A stretch of DNA of 64,000 bases from positions 8,887,001 to 8,951,000 of the forward strand of contig NC_092471.1 of NCBI RefSeq assembly GCF_047495875.1, given 5' to 3'. The translations under genes were made by a program, and so were the position numbers. Position 1 is the first letter of the stretch, and each line of letters begins with the position of its first letter. Positions 1 through 64,000 of the stretch are shown here, piece by piece. Origin of the DNA: Pithys albifrons albifrons (Eukaryota; Chordata; Aves; Passeriformes; Thamnophilidae). Below the pieces are notes generated by a model, which saw nothing but the letters and a program-made list of their open reading frames with translations, ran no database searches and was not told where the DNA came from.

Positions 1-3000
1 GGACGATGCAAAAATTACTGTAGAATGTATTTCACTCCAGCCTGACCAGTGCTTCCATTGCAGACTTTAGACAGTCTAGTCACTGGGGGAACCCACTTCC
101 CCTAACACTGATGTTGACTTCCAAATTAGTCTTTTCAAGCCCACCATCAGTCTAGAGCCAATGGAGACAAACTGCCAGCTGGAAGCACTTTCAGATGCTC
201 CCGTGGTTATTCAGGGGCCCTGGATTTCCCCCACAACAAAGTTTTCAATTACTTGAAAAAAAGTAAAAAGATCAAACTTGATAATGCAGAGAGAAAGAAT
301 GAAACTGTGCTCAGACTACACTTCATGGGTGGTCAAGTCCAGGTGATCCCACTGTGACCACCTGTGTTTAAAGGATCTCTTCAAAGGTTTCAAATTAGAG
401 CATTAGGATAGCAAAACCCCCAATCATGGCACAGGAAAGGGAAGGAATCAAATTACTTCCTTACAAAGTTTTCACTCCAAGGGAACAAGAAGTTAAGCAT
501 TGTAAAACTCAAGCTAAAATATTCAACATTTGATCCTCTGAATTTAAAAGAAAGAGTGAAAAACAAAAAAAAGGAGACAGAAAAGAAGAAAGGTCCCTTA
601 AATTCTACACAGTGGTGATCCACTACACTGGCATCTTCCAAACGGAAAGAAACACAAAGGCAAACATGTCAACTGAGTGTCCCGCCTCCCTGAAATGAGA
701 AATCCTCTTGGACACAAGACCAAAACAGAACACATGGAAACTCTGTGTGAGCTGGGCCTGTCTGCAGGGATTGCTGTGCTAGAACCAATCTAATGTTACA
801 GAAATAGAAAAGGTATTAGAGAAATGCCTGAAGCTACACCACCTTGTCAGATCTCCCATCCAAAGCCAGATCAGGGCTCTCTGGAAGGCACCATGGAAAA
901 ACCATCATTCCCAACACTTCGAGGCCTAAGAATGAGGTTTGCAACTTTTGTCTGAGTCAAAGTTCAAACTCATGTCCCAACTGGGTTACTGCAACTGTGG
1001 CTGCAGTTCAGTTTCCCCAAGGAATGACTAAGATGAGTATCAATTTATCATCAGCCCAAGTCTATAAAATTCTCCAGTTCCCCCATATTGAAAAGTAAAA
1101 CAGAGTAACTGAGAACCTCACACAGCATTTCAAGGAGATAAAATGATGACAAACTCCCTATAACTGTACAAAACTAATTATTTCATGGGAACAATGTTCA
1201 ACATCAATCAAATATTGACATGTGGTAATTCTGAAACTCGTTAAAGGTGCCAAAGATGTCTCATCACAACCTCCCAGACCAGTATGGCAAAGTCACTTAT
1301 CAAAAACCAGTTCTGAGAAGTTTACTTAGTTAAATATTCAGGTGCTTTTCCTGCCTTTTTGGGACAGTATGTTCTGTTGACTCCCTTTACAGAAAATAGC
1401 TTTTTCAGCAGCGGTAACATCTCATAATCTATGTCCTTTTATTTTGTCAAAATTACCTTTTTGTCCAACATGATTGTCACTAATAACAGTTTTTAGTTAA
1501 CTGGAATTACTTGAGCAGCAATTGAAGTGATTCATCGTGGGTACAGGAACAGGTTTGATAGCAAGTGTATTATTATCAGAATATAGGAGGATTTTTTTTC
1601 CTTGTCACCTTCTCAACAAGATACATGCATTTCCTTCTAAATTCCAGCTTCTGAGTCCTGGAGACTATCAGAAAATTATTTGTACTTAAAAGCATGGATG
1701 AGCTTTGCTGAATCATGATATAAGTAACTGAGTGAATCCAAACTCTGCAGATGGTGCCCACATAGCTTCTTTGGGCAGAGAGAGAGAGCAGTACACCAGT
1801 TCAATGTAGAGCCAAGAAGAGACACCTGCTTCCACAGCAAGCCAAAAACATCTCAGACAGCCCCCAAAATCACAGTGTTTGATATTCCTCTTAAGTTTTA
1901 CAGATAAAATAATTTGTATAGGGGAAAAAAATTAAAAGTCTTGCCTAACAATGATTCTAAAATACCAAGATCTGAACCTTAAACTGTTTTTAAGTAATAC
2001 TGAAAGAACAACAGCTTTCCTCATGCACAGAAAGCAGTAGTAGAGAAAGTGTTACCTACTGTGTGTCTTCAAACCATTAAGCAACACAAAACAGAGCTAA
2101 GGAAAAGACCCTCTGATCCCTGAAAGGATAACATAAAGTGATGTAACACAAAAGACTCATTACCAGAGTTAGTTCAAAAATACTTAGATGCAAAAGTTTA
2201 AAAAGACAGGCTGCACTGCTTTTTGGAGGATGACCAAGCTACTAATTTGAACCAAATCTACATTATTGAGGAGATAGATAAAGTGCAAGTGCTGTTACAA
2301 AACAGCATAAGGAAAAAGAGTTTCTTAAACTTCTCAGCAGATGTGCTCTGGGATACCAGGAGAGCTCAAGACTTTACGCACAACTGCTTCTTGTAGTATT
2401 GTTAGCCACCACCTTCTGATTGAGCCACATCACTCCAGACAACAGAGGAGACCTACCTAGCAAATCCTAGAGGAAAACCAGAGTCAATTGAAAAATGGAT
2501 TTTGTTTCAGATGTGAGCTAAATTCTTTCTCTAGCCAGGCGGCAGGAGATGCTGGGCAGAGGAACAGACTCAGTGACTTTGTTCAAGAAGCCTCTGCAAA
2601 ATTCTGCAGGCAGCCCAAAGTGGCTCACCCCAAACCACCACAGCCAGAGAGCCAAATCTGCCACTGTAGTGTAGGAAACACAGAACTGGTACAAAATAGG
2701 TGGAAATGGTATACTCTGAACAAGTAACATCTCACATTTCCCTTAGCAGACAGACAGGATAGAAGACACTGAGACATCATGCTCCTTGCACCTCAGGGGC
2801 TGTGTTAAGTTTTCTACTGAAATAATTCTGAGAGAGATTTGGCCTACAAGGATGTGCCACAGGATCTCACAGAAAATAATAAGTCATTTTTGTCTGAGCA
2901 GAGCAGTAATGACAGATGATCCCTTCCTGACAAACCTGGCTGGAAGTTCTTCAGTGCAGCATCTGTGATGAACTCAGCTTGCATTTTAACTCCACAGTTC

Positions 3001-6000
3001 ACTTTTATTTTAAATCAACAAGGCATCCACCTACTGAACTTCACAAGTATATTGCCATGAGTCTTTTAATCTCCACATGACTAACTGGCCCATCACTCCT
3101 ATTGCCTCAACACTTCCTACAGTTCATGCAGGCAGCATATCCAAACATGCCATTATTAACATCAACAGCTGCTCCTAACCAGCAAAGGGAAAGACAACCC
3201 TGCAGAGGATTTATAAATTAGCCACTGATGTTCACCTGGTCTCCATGCAAATACAGCAGGTGAAGGTCACAGAATGGCTTCTCCCTGTCCACAGGGGCTG
3301 TCAGCTGGAACTGTGCCTTGTGAGCAGCCAACAGGGCAGCTCCCAGCAGGGAGTGAAATCACATGGCAACAACTGCACACCACTTGCTGCTATTATCCTT
3401 AAGTAACACCATCACTATAAAGAGCATAAAATTTTTATAGTGCAGTTTCCATCACGAAATGTGAAAGAGGTTGGTAAATACTGCTTCATTCCTCACTACT
3501 CCTCTAGGCAGCTGGGAGAGGTGCTACCAACAGGAAGCCACTGACAGCGTGCAAAGGAATGATCTACTTGTCGCAGGTGAACAGCCAACCTAGAATGTAG
3601 CTCCTCTCACCCCAGGAGTGGCACCTCAGCAAGGCAGGACTGTCCTCTGTACAGCCACTGAGCTCCAGCAGAATCCCAAATGCCCTGTAATAAACTGTGG
3701 ATGCTCCCACTGCTATTACTACAGGGCTGAAATATTTCCCTCAGGGAAGCTGCCAGCCTCTACCCAAGGCTAAGATACAAATGTCCTTCTTGTAGACCTT
3801 GCAACAGCTCTCCAGTGATTTGATGCTACAAGCCAGACCATCAACTTAGCCCACTTACAATACCTGTGACTTGAAACAACAAACAGGTCCTGGAAAAAAA
3901 GGATGTGAGAAGATACACATAAATATTTTTCCAGGTAAAATCTATCAGGTGAAATGAGGACTTTCTGCTCACAACATCTGTCTGTGGTGATTTTTCCATC
4001 ATCACCAAACAGCAGCCTTGAACAGGAAAGGCACAGGGAGGCTTTGACTTAGAGACACTAACAGCCAGCTGTTATCTGCCTCCCAGGCTCCACAGACTTG
4101 CTCGAGGGCACAAATCAAAGCAGAAGGATCAGGGAGAGCCGCTTCCCCATATCCTGCTGGTGATTTTCAACCATCCTGACCTCTGCTGGAAAAGCAGAGG
4201 GGAGCTGTAAGCAATCCAGAAGATCCTGGAATGCAAGGAGAACAACTTTTTAAGTCAGGTAATAGCCATCCCTACCAGGGGGGATGTGACACTGGACCTC
4301 AGGGTCACCAATATAAAGCTGCTAATTGGTGACATCAAGATTGGAGGCAGCCAGGGCTGCAGTGACCAGGCACTGGTGGAGTTGCAGTCCTGAGGGAATA
4401 TAGCTCAGGCAAAGAGTAAAGTCAGGATCTTGAATTTCAGGAAAGCAAAGAAGAAATTGTTTACAATGAGGGTGGTGCAACACTAGGAAAGGTTGCCTAG
4501 AGAGGCTGTAGATGCCCCATCTCTGGAAACATTCAAGGCCAGGCTGGATAGGGCTCTGAGAAACCTGATCGAGTTGAAGGTGTTCCTGCTCATGGCAGGG
4601 TGTTGGACTAAATGACCCTTAGACGTCACTTCTAACTTAAATCATCCTGTGATTCTAGAATCTTTCATGTAGGATGTTCACCTGAAACTCAAGCCAAGCA
4701 AAATTCCTGTTGTCAGCAACCTAATCTCATGGTAAAACCCCACAATAGCCTCAAAGACATACACGGGTCCACCCTGCTGCTTGGGCTCAGCAGTGAGGCA
4801 GCTCCACATGCTCTGAAACCAACTGAGCTGAAACTAACAACACACCCTCCTCTGCAGTCTCATCTTCCCCCTCTGACTCCAAGATCCAACACAGAAGGAG
4901 ATAAGGCCACAAGATGCCACAGCAGCACACAAACAATGCTCAAGCCTGATCTGAATGCCACTCTGCTGTGGGCACCACCAGCTAAATCCTACAGAAGCAA
5001 CTGGAGAGATGGATCAGAAGCTGTACATCCATCCATCCAGGAGTTTAGCAGAAAGTGAGAGCTGCCAAGAATAAGACAAGTGCTATGACTGTATGTCCTC
5101 TCTGAGGGGATGAATGAATGCACAACTGAAGTGTTGTGTAAAATGTAGAGGCAGTAAGATTATTCCTGCATGTTTTCAAAGCAAGTGGAGATATCCAGCC
5201 TAAGTGAGCTCTGCTCACACTTGGAGTGATTTATTCAATTCCTACTTGCTGTTTTGTTTTGATTTTGCTAACACATGCTAACAGTCCTTCCATAAGAGAC
5301 TGGAGAGTAAAACCCTGCAATCTAAGCTAGTGACTTCATCATCCACTGTGAGAGAGTAGGACGTTGAAAGGAAGGAACATTTTTGGGCACACGGAGAGAA
5401 CCCTGAATCACTTCTCCCAGAACTGGTAGAAACAGCAGGAGTTAAAATGTTTTGAGAGAAGGATACCAAAGGAGAGCTTCATCAGAGTGCTTTCACTGCA
5501 TCAGTACTGTTTAGATGCCACTTCTACCTCTAATACTTAAGTTTTTAAAGTCACAGACTTTCTGGGCTGTATCCACAGCAAAATCTGACTCTGCATTGCT
5601 CTTACTGCATCTCCATATACTTCTAGATTATTTCATAAGCTCACTAAAAATCTTGCTTTTTTCCATGGTTTCACTAACAAAAATTCTACCTTTGGACATG
5701 TTTTGCAAAGTGCCACACACATTTATGGCACCACGTAAATAATACATCATCCAGGGACTGCAACTGTGCAGTCATCCAGGCTTTCTGTGAAACATCCAAG
5801 AGGAGTATCATGGAACCAGCAATCAGGCATCAAGTATATAAAAATAACTGTTATCTAACCCTGACCTGCAGTGCTTGAGTGTAATTCCACACAGAACTTA
5901 GTGCAATGGTGTCACCAAAAAAGCTTCCAAGCTGGTTTGCACAGTCCTCAGTCACTTGTGCCAGGAATGAAGAGAATCAGTTTTCCGAGGCATTTTTCTG

Positions 6001-6047
6001 CCTGGGAACCACCCAGGGTCCCCCCTCCCCACCTGGGGCAGCAGTAC
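1..6047 (-). other. Downstream intron sequence of the NRK-like gene
   Basis: Six kb after the last placed exon. No exon of the expected Ser/Pro-rich middle region or of the CNH domain could be recognised in phase. Contains a CR1 copy at about 4130-4662. The gene must continue beyond position 1. Confidence 0.65.
4130..4662 (+). mobile_element. CR1 LINE copy with internal deletion
   Basis: The first part (about 4130-4455) matches the CR1 ORF2 region ('aagtcaggtaatagccatcc', 'ctaccaggggggatgtgaca', 'aagtcaggatcttgaatttc'). The second (about 4456-4662) is the 3' end ('ggaaacattcaaggccaggc', 'tgttggactaaatgaccctt', 'ttaaatcatcctgtgattct'). The intervening CR1 sequence, including the reverse transcriptase region, is missing, so this is a deleted relic. 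Confidence 0.85.
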
Positions 6048-59489
<53,442 letters not shown>

Positions 59490-59664
59490 GGCTCGGCTCC
59501 GCTCCCCGCTAGCGCTGCCGCTGGCGGCCCGCGCCGGCCCGGCCGTGCCCCGGCGGGCACCGGGAGCCGGGCATGCCCGGCCGCCCCCAACGCCCTCCCC
59601 GGCCCGGGCGGCCGCCGCCGGCAACTTTAGCGGAGGGAGCTGCTCGGGGAAAAAAAGTTTGCGA

Positions 59665-59675
59665 GGAAGTGACGT
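59665..59675 (+). promoter_or_regulatory. ETS/CRE-like composite promoter motif
   Basis: GGAAGTGACGT lies about 176 bases upstream of the start codon of the minus-strand gene. It matches an ETS core (GGAAGT) fused to a CRE half-site (TGACGT), a combination common in CpG-island core promoters near the transcription start. Use of the site is inferred. Confidence 0.4.
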
Positions 59676-60090
59676 GCGGCGCCGGCGGGGGCTCGGGGCC
59701 ACCTGCCGCCCGCGGGGCGGGGGCGCGGGCGCGGGCGCGGGGAGAGCTGCCCCCGCGCGGGGTGGGATGGAGGGAGAATTGCGGCTGGAGTGGGAGTTCC
59801 CGTGCACGCGTGTCCCAGGGCCAAGGGAAGGGATGCACCCTCGGAGCGGCAGCTCCCACCCCGGCGCTGCGCTCCCCCCCTCGGCGCACGGGGCGTTACA
59901 GCAGCCGCGGACAAAACCCCTTAAAACTCCCCAAAAAACTGCACTGATGGCATTCGAAGAGAGGGTTACACGCACGCAAACACACTGCCAGCGCCTTTTC
60001 CCTCGGGTAGCGGCGCTGCACACACGAACCCGCGGGGGTGGCGGCAGTGATGCTCAGCGCAGCGCCGAGCTCGGAGCCGCCTCAGCCCCG

Positions 60091-60176
60091 AGGAGAACAG
60101 GGGCACGGGCGGTTCCCTCGCGGAACAGGGGCATGGGTGGTCCCTACGCGGAACAGGGGCACGGGTGGTCCACAAG
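60091..60176. repeat. 28-bp minisatellite, about 3 copies
   Basis: Three diverged copies of a roughly 28-base unit built on GGAACAGGGGCACGGGTGGT lie about 600 bases upstream of the start codon, at the outer part of the CpG island. The second and third copies (60120-60147 and 60148-60176) are closest to each other. No coding role is evident. Confidence 0.85.
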
Positions 60177-60310
60177 GTGCGGAGCTGGCAGCAGCCCCCT
60201 CCGCCAGCACGGCCTCGAGTGCCGCAGACGGCTCTGCCGAGGCACCGCAACCTCCGCGGCCCCTTCCAGCCTCTTTCACCCGGCAATTACGACCACAGAA
60301 AGAACACACC

Positions 60311-63300
60311 CTACGACTGTAGCGTAGTGGGGTGGAAGGACTTGTGGGTATTTTGGGGCCTTGTATTTAAAGACAAACAAAAAGTCAGTGGAAATGCACA
60401 TTTCTGAGTCAAAGTCCTTAAACTTTACCAAAGGATGCTCCAGGCATTGCCCCCTCACAGCCAGCAAGCAAAGGGGCCAGAATTCTCAATCAGTACTTTC
60501 ACAGTTGCAGACATAAAATCAAGAGAAAGTGGTCAAAGTGTCTTTGGTGCCTGTTAGCACACTGGGGCAGCGCAATGCCAGCAGCGAGGGGCAGTGTTGT
60601 AACAAAGGCATTTGGCAATTTCCTTGAAAGAAATGCTGATGTATCACTCAGCTTCAAAGTATTCTTGTACAACAGCCCACAATGGGTACCTTATCGCAAA
60701 CATAGCTCTCGATTTCTGCTCCCCGCCTGCCTGTGGGCCAGCATGTGGAGGCACTACTAAGGAGTTATGGCCAGTTGCTGCACTGAAGTCTAAGTTTGTT
60801 GAAGAACTAAATGTGTAATGCAGCAATGCAGAACGTGGGCAGAAATCCACAGTGTCAGCCCAGCCCCCTTGCTCTCCCCTGGGCAGCATTTGGAAAATTC
60901 TGGCCCTCATGTCACCTTTGACAAAGTTAAGCCACAGCTTAGCTCCCCATTTGAGCCTTCCTGCCTTACATAAATCCATCATTAGCCTTTTTGCTTTTAT
61001 TATTTCTCACAATCCCTATTTATCTCTTCTCTAACCTCCAGGCTGTCCTTTGTCTCCTGCCACTTTCCACTTCCTTCCTGCTTCCCTGGTGAGAACTGGT
61101 GTGAAACTCCCGGTTGTTGTCTACCCAATGCCCTCTCTTTTGCTCCATCTCTTAGATTCTTTGCCAAAATTAACCCTGCCTTCATTGCTCACCTCTGACT
61201 AGTTCTCCAACCTGAGGATTAATTTCCACTTGACAGAACTGTACCCAAAAATGAGGTGAAAATCTGGGTTTAAAAGTATAACCTGGTTTGTAGTATTTCT
61301 GCAGACAGGTCTCAGTATCTCTGCTATGTGCTTTTTTTATCACCACCTTTCATTGTCTTCCCCCCACTGAACCCCACTACTGGTAGTTTGTGTGGCATGC
61401 CAGTCCCACTCACATCACTGCAGGCACAGCTCCATGAGGACTCTCCCCTTGCTGCTGCAGAAGGCAGTGCATCATTTCCCCAGAAAAGCCTTGCAGGTCT
61501 AACAGAAGCAACAGTGGTTTTGTCACCAATATCCACAGCACATCTTTTGAGGCTACAGCTGCCACCAGGGCAAGGCTACTTTTCAGAGTGGAACCAGATC
61601 TACAAGCCCTGAGCTCTCCCATCACCAGCCTGATGATTGGTTCTACAGACACAGAAACTGTGCTCCAGGTGTCCCCTGTGGCCTCGTGTCCTTCTCCTGC
61701 CCCAGCCCTCCCTAGAGCCCTGTGCAGATTGTGCTATTGGTGACCTGAAGGTGGGCTGTCCCACCTTGCTGTTCTCCATGAAACTGTGTGGCAGAGTAAC
61801 TCCCAAGAACCAGAAATTCAATGCCTCAGCATAACTTGACTCTTAATAAACTAGAAACCCACATTTATCTCACCAATAATAAAAATTGAACAGGTTCCCA
61901 TAAGAATAAATTCAATTAAAAAACCCCCTAACAACCGAAGCATAACAAACACAAGAGACAATTAAATGCTATCAGTACAGTTTTCCTTTCCAACAGCCGT
62001 AGTCATACCCCTGCAGCCAAATTCAGCAACCACAGACCTGAATATAAAAACCTTTAAAATAACTATGTGCATGCAAAGGATGTTTTGTATTAAAAGGGAA
62101 GTGCAAGAATGAAGGGGGAAGAACTTCCTTTGTTTCAGCAAAGGAAATGCCATTGTACCCCTGAAGTACTGGGCTAATCCTGAGCTCTTCTGTCAGCATC
62201 CTAACTCAGATTTGGGTCCGTAATAATCCTACCAGTGATAATTGCCCCTGCCAGATGTGACACTCAGTAAAGGAAGAGAGTGTTTAAAGTTGAGGCTAGA
62301 ATTGACATGTTGGCGTGTTTCCTTTAGCTTTGTTTACACTGAGGTCTCAGCTACAGGTGTGAAGTTGGCAGAGGAATAAACAAGAAGATAACTCCTTAGA
62401 GAACAGGATTTCTGGTCTGTAGGAAATAAACAGCTTTTAAAAGATGGGCTTAGCCTGAAATGGACAAACTGACACTTTTCAGCATTTCTTAGTTCTCTGA
62501 ACTGTAAATTCAGACAAATTATCATTAAGAAAAACTACAACACACAGGATCTTCTTATTGAAATAGTCCCCCTGGATGCTGCTCTGAGAATGAACATCCC
62601 TGCTACCACCATGGCTGCAGGAACAGCCAGGATTAGCAAGCTCATGCCACACCTGTGACTCCAGAGCCAACCTGCTGCATATACTCCTCAGCATTTTCAA
62701 CAGGGAGCTCAGAAACCCAAAAGCTCAAGTCAGGCTCCCTGTCACCAAGGTAGGAGGCAAATGGGTCTTCAAGCTTCTGGGTTTCCCTGTTCCCAGCTCC
62801 CTGGTGGAGAGCCACGGCCTGACCCACCCCAGTGTGACAGCCTCCCCTCTGCAGCCGCTCCCCAGCACATGCTCCAGAGCCAAACAGAATCCCTGTGAAC
62901 ATCAGTTTTCCTTGTCACTGAAACACTCCCTGAGACATTTATTTTGCTGAAAGTTTTCCTACCTGCTGTAAAGGAACCTGCATTCTGCCAGTGTCTGAAG
63001 TGCCTGATCAGATTGATGCAGGTGCTCTGACCCCAGCACTTTTCTCCCAGAATAAAAAAAACTTTACCAAATTCCCCATTATTTTTGGTTTTTGTATGAA
63101 CTAGAAATTTTAGACACCTTAGTGTTACTTTAGGGCACAGCCCTTGGCTGACAGACAGAAGTGACACAAAAGCCCATGAAATCTGCTTGTTATTACAGAC
63201 TTCACCCTCCCCTTCCAGAATTGCTTTCTGGATTGTTGAAAAGGGAGGCCAATCTTTTTGCCTAATGATTTCTGAAAAATTTTTTTCTTCATTTTTTTTC

Positions 63301-64000
63301 AGAATCAGAACTTGGCAAGCTGTTAAATGCAGATTACAAGAGAGTCCACGGGTGGCAAAGGCCAGCACAGTATTAAGCCCAACACTCATCCTTGAGTAGA
63401 GTCTCTTGGCTGCTGCTTGAGTTCATTACCATTTACAGCATCATTCTGGAAGTCATTTTATGAAGTCTCAGAGTACATAAAAAATAATCTTGATTTATTA
63501 GACTAGTCACTAACTTTAAATTTATCCCCTTCCGTTTCCAATTACAGCATGGTTTGTACCGTGGGTGGCTTTGCTAGACTGTAAGGAACAAGATAATGCA
63601 TTAAAAATGTGTATAGGATTGTATACAGGCTGGGTAAGTCTGTGTGCTGCCTTGGTGGCAGGCTCACAATGCCAGGAGAAATATTCAATGGATGCAGAAA
63701 AGCAGAGCATACTTTTCATCAGGTCACACCTTGGAAAATGCCAGCAAAACTTACTGTAGCTGCCACAAAATTTTTTTTTGGATTGCACAGGAAAGATTTA
63801 AGTTTCAGGCCATGGACACCCAGTTCCCTACATTCCAATTTAGTTAAAAGATGCTAAAAAAGCTGATCCACCAGCCCAGTTCACTTCATAACTTCAGCAT
63901 TTCTGGGCCCCATCCCTGCAGTGCTTGGAAATCACAGTGAAATGTCTTTGTTTTCAATGGATTGTTGGATAGGGCTCTGAATATTTCTCATTCTTTCTCC
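60311..64000. other. Upstream flank, no gene recognised
   Basis: 3.7 kb upstream of the CpG island. The longest frame is 206 codons (62769-63389, minus) with no recognisable domain, no compositional sign of coding and a length that chance can explain in a window of this size. No exon of a neighbouring gene and no clear repeat family was seen. Confidence 0.7.

Noticed and set aside
5278..5469. Ser-rich minus-strand frame as a possible exon 16
   Set aside because: A pyrimidine-rich stretch with CTACCAG could serve as an acceptor, but phase 0 after exon 15 runs into a stop at once, and another possible acceptor inside it also hits a stop. No family similarity.

Overview
This is a bird-like vertebrate genomic window, not a prokaryotic one. 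It has small exons with GT-AG splice sites separated by long introns, a CpG-island promoter, and several CR1 LINE fragments of the avian type, with few other recognisable interspersed repeats. The species cannot be fixed from the sequence alone.

The window is almost entirely one gene on the minus strand: the 5' part of a germinal-center kinase group IV (MAP4K4/MINK1/TNIK/NRK family) Ser/Thr protein kinase. Fifteen coding exons were placed by translation, splice sites and matching phase. They run from the start codon at 59489 (exon 1) down to 6048 (exon 15) and give 562 codons: a short N-terminus, a complete kinase domain (about residues 20-305) with all catalytic residues, an acidic linker, and a charged, Gln-rich coiled-coil region that passes into a Ser/Pro-rich stretch. 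The C-terminal half, including the expected citron-homology (CNH) domain, is not in the window and should lie beyond position 1. Family-diagnostic residues favour NRK (Nik-related kinase) over MINK1, MAP4K4 and TNIK, but the protein is much closer to the ancestral family pattern than mammalian NRK is.

Layout from right to left, which is the gene's 5' to 3' direction. 64000-60300 is upstream DNA with no recognised gene. 60300-58900 is a CpG island holding exon 1, an ETS/CRE-like promoter motif and two GC-rich minisatellites. 59432-54714 is intron 1. Exon 2 lies at 54648-54713. 54647-28542 is a 26-kb intron 2 with no supported exon but with a sense CR1 relic and mononucleotide G tracts. Exons 3-15 are spread between 28541 and 6048. 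6047-1 is the start of the next intron, with an internally deleted CR1 copy.

No second protein-coding gene, RNA gene, CRISPR array or previously undescribed system could be supported. The many short open frames elsewhere look like chance, repeat-derived or CpG-island artefacts. The observations most worth following are the conservative, NRK-like identity of the kinase, the 21-bp G-rich minisatellite beside exon 1, and the poorly conserved exon 15 with two possible donor sites.
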